54,982 bases of DNA from Magnetococcales bacterium (GTDB lineage: Bacteria; Pseudomonadota; Magnetococcia; Magnetococcales; JADFYX01): positions 106,739 to 161,720 of the forward strand of contig JADFZU010000001.1 in assembly GCA_015232365.1 (NCBI GenBank), written 5' to 3'. Position numbers and translations under genes: made by a program. How positions within the stretch are numbered: the first letter of the stretch is position 1; the number at the start of each line of letters is the position of its first letter. Below are positions 25,717 to 34,890 of the stretch, piece after piece. Below the pieces are notes generated by a model. The model saw only the letters and a list, made by a program, of their open reading frames with translations. It ran no database searches and was not told the origin of the DNA.

Positions 25717-27405
25717 CTAGAAGCCACTCCAGTGCGACTGGCTATCCGACCCACCAAACCCCATATCACCAGACCCACCCCTCTCGACTCTGTCAAACTC
25801 CATTATTGGAAACCTCTGTCCCAGTGAAGCGTGTTCACCTATGGTTGCAGAGCCTTCTAATGCTGCTTTCCAGACCATTTCCAGAGCGTCAGGCCCATCG
25901 TCGTGGCCCTCGCCATCCCCCCAGTGTTTGAGCTGTTCCAGAAGGGTGTTGCAGGAGCGGTGAAATTTAATCAAACCATTGTTTATATGGGGTTGCAGGC
26001 TGCTGATTCTAAGCTCTTTATCTCTGAGAGGCTTCACCCCCTTAACCGGTATTGGCAGTTGTACTTTTGCTGATCTACGGATTAGTTCATCTTTAAAAAA
26101 CTCCTGAAACTGCACCGTTTCCACAACCCATAAACGGCAGTCGAACCGCTCTTGGCTGGTGATTACATCGGCTATAATCTGGTCGGGATGACGGCGGCGA
26201 ATATCTGCCTCGACAACATTCAGTACCCCGGTCTCGCGGTCGTAACCAGCGACAACAATAGCGGAAGGGTCGCCACGGTTGCCGGATTTTCCCATGGATG
26301 GATCTACCGCTCCAAAATAGAGCCATTTTGGGTTGTCAATAGTCCAATATGAGAAGTTTTGAAATGGAGCGTTATGGTGTTGAGGGGTGTTTTGTAGCTC
26401 AGCATCAAAACTGTCGGTTCCATCCCGGCAGCGGATTTTCATCAAGGTCTCAAGGGAGCGTACCTGGGGCCATGATATTTTGGCTCCAGCATGCATTGCT
26501 TTTTTATGTTGATGATAAAATTGATCGGCTTTACTCTCCCCGTGCTGGTTGAGAATATCCTGCCAGCGATCCCATAAAGGCATATTGTCAGGCCAGCAGA
26601 TTATAGCTTGAAACCGTTTTGATTCCCATAACGGATTTTTGAAAAGTCTGGATAGAAGAGAGTCGTGATGGAGAATAGTGCCAACGCAGATTAGATCCAT
26701 AGAGTCGTCTGGTGGCCCTAGCTTTAAGACAACACTTCGTAACCACTCATCCAGTTTATCTCTCTGAATAAGGCTACGAACGTTTTCATCATTTTCCAGA
26801 TCATCACAAATCACCAGATCAGGACGTTTGGCTCCATGACGCAGACCACGCATTCTTTTTCCTGAACCAAAGGCTTGAACTCTTGCTCCATTATTGGTGA
26901 TGGCGATTCCATCATTCCAGGTTCGACCTTTGCCAAAACCTTCTGGGAAATCCTGTTTAAGCCTTGGGTTTGCTTCCAATTCGGCTTTTATGGACTCCAA
27001 CATAGTAGTGGCTTGATGGAGGGCATCCATAATTATAGTGATAAACTCTCTTTTTTTTGTAACAACACACCAAAGGGTAAATATCTGTGTGACCAAGGTA
27101 GATTTGGCTTCACTTCTAGGGGCTGCGATGGCAAGTTTGGCTCCTCGTTTTTTTGGCTGTACCAACTCTTCAAGGCGTTGATAAAGATAGGTGTGAAGAG
27201 TGCTGTCGTGTTGGGAAATGTAGTGGGGGAAGTAGGTTTTGGCAAAAAACAGAAAGCTCTCATTGGCTTTTTTTACTCGTGTTTTGGTTGCTAAAGCCGC
27301 ACAGTCTAATCCGGTTACCTCCTTTTCGATTGACTCTTTTAGTCTTTCAGATAGGCTGCTAAGTTTGTCTTGAAACTGCTTGTTGGTGATATTGTTGGAT
27401 CTCAT
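25717..27405 (-). CDS. Orphan phage large terminase
   Basis: A 562-residue large-terminase-like protein. The ATPase domain has a Walker-A-like APRSEAKST (95-103, the form common in phage TerL proteins), Walker B LVICDDLEN (198-205), and a C-terminal RNase H-type nuclease beginning FGAVDPSMGK (Asp368 as a metal ligand) with GPDALEM near the end. It looks intact, yet no portal, capsid, tail, lysis or integrase gene is near: it is bracketed by a YgjP peptidase and a YhiN flavoprotein. It could be a prophage remnant, a domesticated packaging motor or the sole cargo of a transfer event. Confidence 0.88.
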   Translation of the reverse strand: MRSNNITNKQFQDKLSSLSERLKESIEKEVTGLDCAALATKTRVKKANESFLFFAKTYFPHYISQHDSTLHTYLYQRLEELVQPKKRGAKLAIAAPRSEAKSTLVTQIFTLWCVVTKKREFITIIMDALHQATTMLESIKAELEANPRLKQDFPEGFGKGRTWNDGIAITNNGARVQAFGSGKRMRGLRHGAKRPDLVICDDLENDENVRSLIQRDKLDEWLRSVVLKLGPPDDSMDLICVGTILHHDSLLSRLFKNPLWESKRFQAIICWPDNMPLWDRWQDILNQHGESKADQFYHQHKKAMHAGAKISWPQVRSLETLMKIRCRDGTDSFDAELQNTPQHHNAPFQNFSYWTIDNPKWLYFGAVDPSMGKSGNRGDPSAIVVAGYDRETGVLNVVEADIRRRHPDQIIADVITSQERFDCRLWVVETVQFQEFFKDELIRRSAKVQLPIPVKGVKPLRDKELRISSLQPHINNGLIKFHRSCNTLLEQLKHWGDGEGHDDGPDALEMVWKAALEGSATIGEHASLGQRFPIMEFDRVERGGSGDMGFGGSDSQSHWSGF

Positions 27406-27973
27406 CTATGGTTTTCCTACTTTTTAAGCATTGGGAGTTACCCCAAACCAACCCAGTTATTTTTTAGAAAAATACTTTGGTGAAAGGTAATTTATCTGAT
27501 TTTTATAAGGAGCAGGCAGAAGTTCAGCAGTTTTTTTGAAAATGCAGTATAGGGGGATGGCAAGCTGTACAAAAAATTACGGCTTTCACGAAAAGAGTGC
27601 ACCAATTATCCCCTAAATCTAGCGACACAACCCAAGTGCAGATTTAGGGTGCAACAATCGGTAATCCTTAGAAACATAAGTCAAGAAACGTTAAACACAT
27701 CTCTCCAGGTTTGCTGTTCTTTTCCAATTATCTTGAAACTCAACTCCGAGTTTGGAAACCAAACTTGGCAGCTCTGGAACCAATAATAATAGAAACGCTA
27801 ACCCAGCACACCTCTCTTACTTATTCTATCGGTTCAATCTCTGGTAAAGATTAGTATGCATTTTCAATGCCGGATAAATTTTTTGTCTGTTTTGCTCGAT
27901 TTTTGGTAGAAAATTAACTATTAATGCAGGAAAATTGACTAGCAGTTGTATTAATAAAAGTATTAATAAAATT
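27406..27973. other. 568-base gap with inverted repeats
   Basis: No coding gene seen. A 10-bp perfect inverted repeat, CCCTAAATCT (27611-27620) and AGATTTAGGG (27640-27649), has a 19-base loop and partial outer homology (GTGCACC and GGTGCAA). A second hairpin AGTTTGG-AAA-CCAAACT lies at 27749-27765. Neither has a clear U-tract. The region flanks the orphan terminase and may be a scar of integration or deletion. Confidence 0.4.
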
Positions 27974-29176
27974 TTAGATTGATTGTCCCGCCGCCCAGCC
28001 GGATGACCAAGCCCATTGTAGATTGAAACCTCCAAGATGGCCGGTTACATCAATAACTTCGCCAGTAAAGTACAAGCCGGAAATTTTTATAGATTCCATG
28101 GTTTTAGATGATAGTTCCTGGCTATCAACCCCGCCTTTGGTTACCTCTGCCACCCGGTAGCCTTCTGTCGCAGTTGGCTCAACTTTCCAACGGTTGACCG
28201 CATCGGCAATTTGTTGCATTTGCACCTTGGAGCACTCGGCTATTGCCTTGTGGCTATAGCTGTATTGCCCTGCAATCAATTGTCCCAGACGTTTGGGCAA
28301 TAGGGTGATCAAAATTGCCTGTATGGACTGTTTAGGGTTGCTTTTTTGACATTTTTGCAGGTGGGAGAGAAGATTAATATTCGGCAGAAGGTTTATCTGA
28401 ATAGTAGTTCCACTCTGCCAATATGAGGAGATCTGCAAAATTGCAGGACCACTTAAACCACGATGGGTAAAGAGTAGAGCGTCAGAAAATGAGGTGTTGT
28501 TGCAGCTAACGGTAACATCTAATGCTACTCCAGCAAGATGTTTTAGATGCTCCATTTTGTCGGCAGAAAGAAGCAAATGGACCAAGGCTGGCGAGTGGTT
28601 GGTTATCGCCAAACCAAACTGTTTGGCAATACGATATCCAATGTCAGTCGCACCAAGCTTAGGAAATGACAGCCCTCCTGTTGCAATAACCAGTTTTTGG
28701 CTTTTTAACTTCCCATGGCTGCTATCTAGAGAAAACCCGCTGGCATTTTTCTCTACCTTTGCAACCTTGCAACCAAAGGCAAACTTAACCCCTGTCTTGT
28801 GGCATCTATCCATTAATAGCTTGACAATCTGTTTTGCCGAGTCGTCACAGAATAGTTGTCCCGGCTGTTTTTCATGAAATTTAACCCCATAATCTTCTAA
28901 AATGGCGATAAAATCCCATGGGGTGTAGTTATTTAGTGCCGAGATGCAAAATTTTGGATTGTTGGATATGTAGTAATCAGCAGAGGCGTTGGTATTGGTA
29001 AAGTTACAGCGGCCACCGCCGGAAACGGCTATTTTAGCCCCAGCTTTTTGGTTGTGTTCAACAAGCAAAACCCGACGTTTTCTCTCTGCTGCAGCTATAG
29101 CACACATCAGACCGGAAGCTCCGGCACCAATGATAATAGCATCCCACTTTGTTACGGATTTTGCTGTATGATTCAT
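27974..29176 (-). CDS. YhiN-like FAD-dependent oxidoreductase
   Basis: A 400-residue flavoprotein of the HI0933/YhiN family. The N-terminal GAGASGLMCAIAAAE dinucleotide fold, KIAVSGGGRCNFTN and C-terminal HLGGFNLQWAWSSGWAAG are diagnostic. The family has been named aminoacetone oxidase-like but its physiological reaction is uncertain. The ATG overlaps the lolB stop by four bases, so it is coupled to the lipoprotein operon. Confidence 0.9.
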   Translation of the reverse strand: MNHTAKSVTKWDAIIIGAGASGLMCAIAAAERKRRVLLVEHNQKAGAKIAVSGGGRCNFTNTNASADYYISNNPKFCISALNNYTPWDFIAILEDYGVKFHEKQPGQLFCDDSAKQIVKLLMDRCHKTGVKFAFGCKVAKVEKNASGFSLDSSHGKLKSQKLVIATGGLSFPKLGATDIGYRIAKQFGLAITNHSPALVHLLLSADKMEHLKHLAGVALDVTVSCNNTSFSDALLFTHRGLSGPAILQISSYWQSGTTIQINLLPNINLLSHLQKCQKSNPKQSIQAILITLLPKRLGQLIAGQYSYSHKAIAECSKVQMQQIADAVNRWKVEPTATEGYRVAEVTKGGVDSQELSSKTMESIKISGLYFTGEVIDVTGHLGGFNLQWAWSSGWAAGQSI

Positions 29177-30003
29177 CGTTGTTGGGTAAACGGTTCCACA
29201 ATTGAAAAACCGGCAGGAATTGCTCTGGCTGCCTTTTGGCTCTCAGTATTGTCAACTCTCCATTTACGCAGAATAAATGTAACAACCATACTCTCTTTGG
29301 GAATGGTGATTGCTATCTTGCTAGGCAGCGCAGGTGGTTGGCTGTTGTTGGCTGTTTTGGGCCAATGATACTGGAGGCTATATTTGTTATTGGCATTATT
29401 TGCTGACCACCTCTGTTTTATGTAACCATTTACTGGGTCGAGTTGAACTTTTTCGCCAGTTATGGTTGTTGCTTCAACTCCTATGCTGGTCTCTTTTGGT
29501 CCGGTTGCCAGTTGGGGGGCTGTTGCTGTAAAAAATTGGCTTAGATTGTTTGGATTTATCAAAAATCCAGTTAGATAATTCATACCATCAACACTAGAAG
29601 GAACCCGGATAACTTGATGTTCCTTGGGTTTGGTTAGTTGTAACCATTGCTGGTCAACAAGCAGATCAAACGCAACCTGTTTAAATGGACCATAAATTCG
29701 TAACCGGAGTTGATCACCATTATGGGTAGTTATTACAATCCGGTTTCTTCGCCCATGCTCTTCATGGTCAATATCTAACACCCCGTTAATCTGCCAGTTT
29801 TTAAGCTGTAGTCGTCGTTGGTTTTGATCTGCTTGGTATTTTTTCAGAAGTTGGGATTGACTGCCAATAAGTTGGTCTGCTTGAGGTTTTGATTGAATAA
29901 AAGAGAGACTGGAGCAGCCGCTTATTGCAAACAGCACCAACAGAAAAAAGAGAGCAGGATTGGGCCGCTCAGAAAGGGGTGTCAAACCATACCTTACTCT
30001 CAT
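29173..30003 (-). CDS. lolB: Outer-membrane lipoprotein receptor LolB (likely)
   Basis: A 276-residue lipoprotein. The signal with lipobox LFAISGC gives an acylated Cys at about residue 30. The mature part has the LolB arrangement: an early helix, LKNWQINGVLDID, a beta-rich half-barrel with RLRIYGPF, LLVDQQW and a C-terminal strand. It is longer than typical LolB (about 200). LolB accepts lipoproteins from LolA at the outer membrane. It sits three bases after the TPR lipoprotein gene and overlaps the flavoprotein gene. A relative in the LolA/LolB fold group such as DUF4292 remains possible. Confidence 0.7.
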   Translation of the reverse strand: MRVRYGLTPLSERPNPALFFLLVLFAISGCSSLSFIQSKPQADQLIGSQSQLLKKYQADQNQRRLQLKNWQINGVLDIDHEEHGRRNRIVITTHNGDQLRLRIYGPFKQVAFDLLVDQQWLQLTKPKEHQVIRVPSSVDGMNYLTGFLINPNNLSQFFTATAPQLATGPKETSIGVEATTITGEKVQLDPVNGYIKQRWSANNANNKYSLQYHWPKTANNSQPPALPSKIAITIPKESMVVTFILRKWRVDNTESQKAARAIPAGFSIVEPFTQQR

Positions 30004-30005
30004 GG

Positions 30006-31775
30006 TTATTTGCGGTTCTTCTTGATTTTATTTTTAAGTTTTAGATTGCTTGGGTCAAGTTTGAGGGCTTTTTCCCACATTTCCATGGCTTCCTGTGTTT
30101 TACCAAGTGCATGTAAAACATCACCAAGGTGCTCATGAATAGTCGGATCTTTTGGCTCCAGACGAACTGCATTTTGCATCCGGTTGAGAGACTCTTTATA
30201 ATTTTTAAGCCGGTATAACACCCAGCCAAGGCTGTCAGCTACAAAACCATCATCTGGAGCCAGGGCAACAGCTCTCTCCAGAAGAGATTTTGCCTCTTCC
30301 AGGTAGATGTTTTTTTCAGCCCAGGTGTAGCCAAGATAGTTAAGTGCATGGGCATCGTTGGGGTTCTGTTCAATGTAGATACGGAGATCTTTTTCAGCTT
30401 TCTGCCATTGATCAAGTTTGTCGTAGGCCATGGCCCGGTTAAAACGCAACTCACCATTATCCGGGTCTATCTTCAGTCCGTCGCTTGTTGATTTAACAGT
30501 TGCTGTATAGTCTTTAGCCTGGAGTTGAAGAAGTGATAACGCCTTGATGTAGACAGCTTTCTTTGGGTGCTGTTTGACCAGCATCTCAACTCTGGCAATA
30601 GCCTGTCCTAGCCGTTTGCTCCCGGCCTCTATGTTGGCGAGACGGAGTTGAGATTCGTTGAAAAAAGGGGCGCCGGGCATAATTTTCAGATAAGTATTTT
30701 CCGCCTGTTTCAAGTTGTTTAAAAACTCAAGAGACTGACCAATGTAGTATTGGACTGTGCTGTTGTCTGGTTCAGAAGCTTCAGCAAGGCGTAACTCTTG
30801 CAGTGCCTCACTATATTTATATTCGCTGAGCAGAATCAGACCTGTTGTCAGGCGGGCCTGGATATTGTCTGGGGCAAGACTTGATATGGTCCGGAACTCT
30901 TCCAAAGCTCCTGCCCGGTCATTTTGGTTGAGAAGCAGGCGACCAAGTCTGCTATGTATTGCTTTGTTGTCAGGAAAATCTGCAAGAAAATCTCTATAGA
31001 CTTTTGCCGACTCTTCCGGCCTATTTACTTTTTGCAGAATAATCCCTAAAGCTATAACCGGCTGAATTTTGTCAGGAGCCCACTCATGGGATTTGTAAAA
31101 AGCTTTAATAGCACTTTCAAGGTCTGGAGTCGATGCAAACACCCTTCCCAACGTCAGGTAGGCTTTCCAGGCCATCTTTTTGTCGCTAAATAGTGGTTTA
31201 AGAACGGCTTCAGCTTTATTCTGTTCTTTTAAAAGGCCGTAGGTCCTTGCCAAGGAGATGCGAACTCCCGAGTTGTCTGGATTTTTGCTGAGAATTGTTT
31301 CGTACTGTTCAGCAGCCTCGCTGTATTTTTTCTGGGCTGTTAATAAACCTGCAAGGAGCACCCTTGATTTTTCCCGGCTTGGGTCAAGAGTTATCACCTC
31401 TTTGGTTGACTCAATGGCTTGGTTGATCTTGCCTTGCTGTACTGCTAGATGAGAGACAAAAATTCTTGCATCAATAGCCTTCCGGTCTGAATCAACCACT
31501 CTGGAAAATGCATTTTCAGCTTTTTCCCAGTTCTGCTCACGGATGTAGAGCTGCCCTAAAATATAGTGGAGAAATGCATCGGCATCGTATTTAGTGTAGT
31601 TGGAGCGACTCTTAACTGGAGTTCCTCCAGTAATTGTCTCAGTCTCCAGTGGCCTGCCACCACTACATGATGAGAGGAAGAAACTGGTGCTAGCTATAAT
31701 AAAGCCAATGGAGAACCAGCGGAATAGTTTCGCCGATTTTTGGTTGTTATACCTAGTTGAAATTGGTGGTGTCAT
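30006..31775 (-). CDS. TPR-repeat outer-membrane lipoprotein
   Basis: A 589-residue protein. The chosen ATG (31775) gives MTPPISTRYNNQ and a signal with lipobox FLSSC, acylated Cys at about 36 of the mature form; a TTG 12 codons upstream is less likely. About fourteen tetratricopeptide repeats fill the remainder (for example AFSRVVDSDRKAIDARIFV and ALNYLGYTWAEKN). Such proteins (resembling PilF/BamD-like scaffolds) act as periplasmic assembly platforms. It stands directly before lolB. A specific function cannot be assigned. Confidence 0.82.
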   Translation of the reverse strand: MTPPISTRYNNQKSAKLFRWFSIGFIIASTSFFLSSCSGGRPLETETITGGTPVKSRSNYTKYDADAFLHYILGQLYIREQNWEKAENAFSRVVDSDRKAIDARIFVSHLAVQQGKINQAIESTKEVITLDPSREKSRVLLAGLLTAQKKYSEAAEQYETILSKNPDNSGVRISLARTYGLLKEQNKAEAVLKPLFSDKKMAWKAYLTLGRVFASTPDLESAIKAFYKSHEWAPDKIQPVIALGIILQKVNRPEESAKVYRDFLADFPDNKAIHSRLGRLLLNQNDRAGALEEFRTISSLAPDNIQARLTTGLILLSEYKYSEALQELRLAEASEPDNSTVQYYIGQSLEFLNNLKQAENTYLKIMPGAPFFNESQLRLANIEAGSKRLGQAIARVEMLVKQHPKKAVYIKALSLLQLQAKDYTATVKSTSDGLKIDPDNGELRFNRAMAYDKLDQWQKAEKDLRIYIEQNPNDAHALNYLGYTWAEKNIYLEEAKSLLERAVALAPDDGFVADSLGWVLYRLKNYKESLNRMQNAVRLEPKDPTIHEHLGDVLHALGKTQEAMEMWEKALKLDPSNLKLKNKIKKNRK

Positions 31776-31833
31776 CTTTGATAACAAGCTCCAAAGCTTT
31801 GTAATATACAAAAAAATTCTATCTACAATTAGC

Positions 31834-32025
31834 TTAGGCTTCTTGCAGTTTTGCCAAAATGGTTTCTAGGTCTAGTTTATACATTCGGACAACATCAGGC
31901 AAAGTATCAACCTGGGAGGCAAGACAAGAGCCACAATCTATGCCGTGACTGGACAGAATATCCCCTAAAGCCGGATATTCAACCAGTAGTTGGGCCATAT
32001 TTTTTTTCAGGTCAACTGTTTCCAT
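31834..32025 (-). CDS. DUF1858-type small protein
   Basis: A 63-residue protein, METVDLKKNMAQLLVEYPAL followed by a GIDCGSCLAS segment with two Cys, matching the DUF1858/ScdA-N-like domain that occurs as single proteins or at the N-terminus of hemerythrin-like repair proteins. Its function is uncertain; one Cys pair may bind a metal or persulfide. An upstream TTG frame would add 15 residues. It is divergent from rpmB. Confidence 0.75.
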   Translation of the reverse strand: METVDLKKNMAQLLVEYPALGDILSSHGIDCGSCLASQVDTLPDVVRMYKLDLETILAKLQEA

Positions 32026-32064
32026 ATAATATAATCCAATTTGGCAAAGTCTACGCCTTAATAG

Positions 32065-32093
32065 TTGCACATATTTAATTGTTTTGCTATGTT
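32065..32093 (+). promoter_or_regulatory. Sigma-70 promoter for rpmB
   Basis: TTGCAC (32065-32070), a 17-base spacer and TATGTT (32088-32093). The predicted transcription start near 32100 gives a leader of about 100 bases before the L28 GTG. Confidence 0.6.
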
Positions 32094-32203
32094 ACCCTTT
32101 TTTTTGCATCTCATCCAGTCAATTTTCTATAATTGTTCTGATTTTGGGCTAGCAACTCATCGTTTTTTTGTGGTTGTTTCATTGTGTTAGTAGGAGAAGG
32201 TTT

Positions 32204-32497
32204 GTGGCTAAAAAATGTACTCTTGGTGGAAAAGCTCCCCAATATGGTAACAAAGTATCCCACTCCAACCGTAAAGTACGGCGAAAGTGGAACGTTAACA
32301 TACAATCAAAAAACCTTTATAGTTTGGCTCTTGGAAGCTATGTAAGAGTCTCCCTTCCTGCCAATATGTTGCGTACCCTAGACCGTGCTGGTGGTATTGA
32401 TAACTATCTTCTGAATTGCTCAACAGATAGTTTGGATAATACACTACGCCGTATTCAAGGGCAAATTCGTGACCGGCAGGCTAAAGCTGCAGCGTAG
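32204..32497 (+). CDS. rpmB: 50S ribosomal protein L28
   Basis: A 97-residue L28, large-subunit protein. The GTG start follows TAGGAGAAGG and gives VAKKCTLGGKAPQYGNKVSH, with KVRRKWNVNIQ and the conserved strand VRVSLPANMLRTLDRAGG. It lacks the upstream extension seen if the previous ATG at 32168 were used. It is transcribed alone, without rpmG after it, and ends at a terminator. It is longer than the usual 78, as in alphaproteobacterial and some other L28 proteins. Confidence 0.94.
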   Translation: MAKKCTLGGKAPQYGNKVSHSNRKVRRKWNVNIQSKNLYSLALGSYVRVSLPANMLRTLDRAGGIDNYLLNCSTDSLDNTLRRIQGQIRDRQAKAAA

Positions 32498-32521
32498 GCT
32501 TTATGGCAAAAAGCTTTACAA

Positions 32522-32555
32522 AAAAACCGCTGGGTTTTAATCTGGCGGTTTTTTT
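32522..32555. terminator. Bidirectional terminator between rpmB and apgM
   Basis: AAAAACCGC (32522-32530) pairs with GCGGTTTTT across a 14-base loop. A T-run follows on the plus strand and the A-run preceding it becomes a T-run on the minus strand, so it serves both convergent genes. Confidence 0.88.
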
Positions 32556-32572
32556 GCGTTTAAATTCAGGGA

Positions 32573-33772
32573 CTATATCTGCTCACCTGATAAAAATGCC
32601 GGCATGAGTGTGTGGCCGGGATCAAAAAATATTGAACCGCTCTTTAACAGGTTTTCATCATAACGCTCATTGCCGTCTGGTCTAATGTTCTCACCCATCA
32701 TGGCAAAAGGAACTGGGTCCGAGTTGTGGGTTTTGCTGGCAATTGGCGTAGGGTGATCGGGCAGTGATGCGGCACGAAAAGGTCCACGTTTGGCGAGAGC
32801 TTCCAACACCGGGCCAACCAAAAGGTGGTCAAAATCTTCAATTGCTTTGATTTTATAATCCAGACGGCCAGCGTGACCAGCTTCATCAGGTGACTCAACA
32901 TGGACAAACATAAGATCATGCCGCTCTATCCCCTCTAAACAGGCTTTGGCCTTGCCTGAATAGTCGGTGTCAATCCAGCCGGTAGCTCCAGGTACATGCA
33001 GCCTCTCAAAACCGATGTTTGCAGCAATACCATGCATTAAATCAACAGCGGAGATCATTCCTCCAGATTTTCCATATAGGTCTTTGAATATTGATAGCTT
33101 GGGCCTGCGTCCCTCTCCCCATAGCCAGATACTGTTTGCCGGTTTTTCTTGAGCTTTGCTCCGGCGTAGGTTTACCGGATGGTCGGCTAAAATTTTCCAA
33201 GATTCACGCATTAGATTGCTGATTGGTTCCGAGTTGGGACCGCTTGGTAAATGTCCAGCAATTGGCCGGTCTGATATATCGTGGGGCGGAATGGTTTTTA
33301 AGGCTTCCCGCCCACCATGCCAGACCAAAAGATGGCGATAGCTGACTCCAGGATGAAAACTGAATTGGTCTGAGCCTAGCTTTTGGTCAATGAAGTGGAT
33401 TATCTCGGTCGCCTCTTCCGTGCTGATATGACCTGCAGAAAAGTCTCCCATGATTTTATAGTTATCAGAAAGGTTGACTAGATTACAGCGAAAAGCAAGA
33501 TCGTCGTCAGCCAGATCCACCCCCATTGCACCAGCTTCCAGTGGGCTGCGTCCGGTATAACCTTTGGTAACGTCATAACCAAGGACACCAAGGTTGGCAA
33601 TATCGCTACCTGGATAGTACCCTTCTGGGGTGTTCAGTGACCACCCCCCAACTCCTTCCCTTACCATTCGGTCCAGGTTGGGGGTTTTGGCAACCATCAA
33701 TGGGGTCTGTCCGTTTAACTCCGGCATGGGCCTGTCGCTCATACCGTCGCCAAGAAAAATGACGAATTTCAT
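32573..33772 (-). CDS. apgM: Cofactor-independent phosphoglycerate mutase (ApgM)
   Basis: A 399-residue, metal-dependent phosphoglycerate mutase of the archaeal alkaline-phosphatase-superfamily type. The N-terminus FVIFLGDGMSDRPMPELNG holds the first metal site, and PGSDIANLGVLGYD the phosphorylated Ser; later VESPDEAGHAGR and THNSDPVPF supply further metal ligands. It interconverts 3- and 2-phosphoglycerate in glycolysis/gluconeogenesis. This type is common in archaea and some deep proteobacteria and clostridia. It follows mdh by 36 bases with a GGAG site, so both central-metabolism genes are likely co-transcribed. Confidence 0.93.
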   Translation of the reverse strand: MKFVIFLGDGMSDRPMPELNGQTPLMVAKTPNLDRMVREGVGGWSLNTPEGYYPGSDIANLGVLGYDVTKGYTGRSPLEAGAMGVDLADDDLAFRCNLVNLSDNYKIMGDFSAGHISTEEATEIIHFIDQKLGSDQFSFHPGVSYRHLLVWHGGREALKTIPPHDISDRPIAGHLPSGPNSEPISNLMRESWKILADHPVNLRRSKAQEKPANSIWLWGEGRRPKLSIFKDLYGKSGGMISAVDLMHGIAANIGFERLHVPGATGWIDTDYSGKAKACLEGIERHDLMFVHVESPDEAGHAGRLDYKIKAIEDFDHLLVGPVLEALAKRGPFRAASLPDHPTPIASKTHNSDPVPFAMMGENIRPDGNERYDENLLKSGSIFFDPGHTLMPAFLSGEQI

Positions 33773-33808
33773 GTCATGGCTCCTTGCAGTCCCGCCAGAG
33801 CAATTTGG

Positions 33809-34789
33809 TTATTTGAGAAGATCTTTAACAACATCTCTCTCTTGTCGCAGTTCGTCATGAACGGCATCGAATTTTTGTTTGGCAAAGTCCGACATGGTCA
33901 GGCCGTCAACTACCGAATGTCCACCTTTACCATCACTTCGGACAGGATAGCCAAAGATCAAGCCAGGATCAACTCCGTACTGACCGTCGGAACATATAGC
34001 GGCGGAGAACCAGTCGTTGGCAGGGGTTGTAGACTCTAAGGAGATGACATGTTCCAGAGCGGCATGGGCTGCTGAAGCTGCACTGGATGCACCACGAGCT
34101 TTGATTACTGCTGCACCACGGTTTTGGATGCTGGATATAAAATCTCCCTGCAGCCAGGCTTGGTCATTGATAACATCTGCGGCTGGTTTGCCGGCAATCA
34201 GGGCGTTCTCAAAATCAGGGTATTGATTGTTAGAGTGGTTTCCCCAAATAGCCATATTTGTCACCTGAGATACAGGAACACCAGCTTTACTGGCTAACAT
34301 GCTTTGTGAGCGGTTTTGATCAAGGCGCATCATGGCTGAAAAACGGTCATTGGGAACATCGCTATTGCTCATGGCAATAAGACAGTTGGTATTGCATGGG
34401 TTGCCAACCACCATTACCCGTAGATCGTCTGCACCCTTGTTCAAGGCGTTACCTTGTCCTACGAAGATTGGGCCGTTTGCTTGTATCAGGTCTGAACGTT
34501 CCATGCCTGGGCCACGAGGCTTGGAACCCACGAGCCATGCCCAGCTAGTGCCATCAAAGGCAACTTCAGGATTGTCAGTGACAACAACATCACTTAACAA
34601 TGGAAATGCACAATCATTCAACTCCATTACCACACCTTCTAAAGCACCCATAGCAGGTGGAATCTCTAAAAGTTGTAATTGAACTTGGCGATCTTTACCA
34701 AATACAGCTCCAGAAGCAATACGAAACAGCATGCTATAAGCAATTTGTCCTGCAGCTCCACTAACAGCAACACGAATTGGACTGGTCAT
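33809..34789 (-). CDS. mdh: Malate dehydrogenase (NAD)
   Basis: A 326-residue cytosolic malate dehydrogenase: Rossmann [17 protein letters not shown], the [20 protein letters not shown] segment, GNPCNTN and the catalytic His in [11 protein letters not shown]. It belongs to the long (type MDH2-like) group of proteobacteria. It catalyses the last step of the TCA cycle. ATG behind GGAGGG. It is the first gene of an mdh-apgM pair. Confidence 0.96.
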   Translation of the reverse strand: MTSPIRVAVSGAAGQIAYSMLFRIASGAVFGKDRQVQLQLLEIPPAMGALEGVVMELNDCAFPLLSDVVVTDNPEVAFDGTSWAWLVGSKPRGPGMERSDLIQANGPIFVGQGNALNKGADDLRVMVVGNPCNTNCLIAMSNSDVPNDRFSAMMRLDQNRSQSMLASKAGVPVSQVTNMAIWGNHSNNQYPDFENALIAGKPAADVINDQAWLQGDFISSIQNRGAAVIKARGASSAASAAHAALEHVISLESTTPANDWFSAAICSDGQYGVDPGLIFGYPVRSDGKGGHSVVDGLTMSDFAKQKFDAVHDELRQERDVVKDLLK

Positions 34790-34890
34790 ACTTTACCCTC
34801 CACAATTTGGTTTATTAGCAATTTTATTGGCGATACTTTGACCTAGTGTGGAGCGAATCGCAACCTATAGCCGTACATTTTTAGAAAAAT

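Noticed and set aside
25717-27405. Complete prophage around the terminase
   Set aside because: Neighbouring genes are chromosomal housekeeping types; no other phage gene, integrase or att site was seen.
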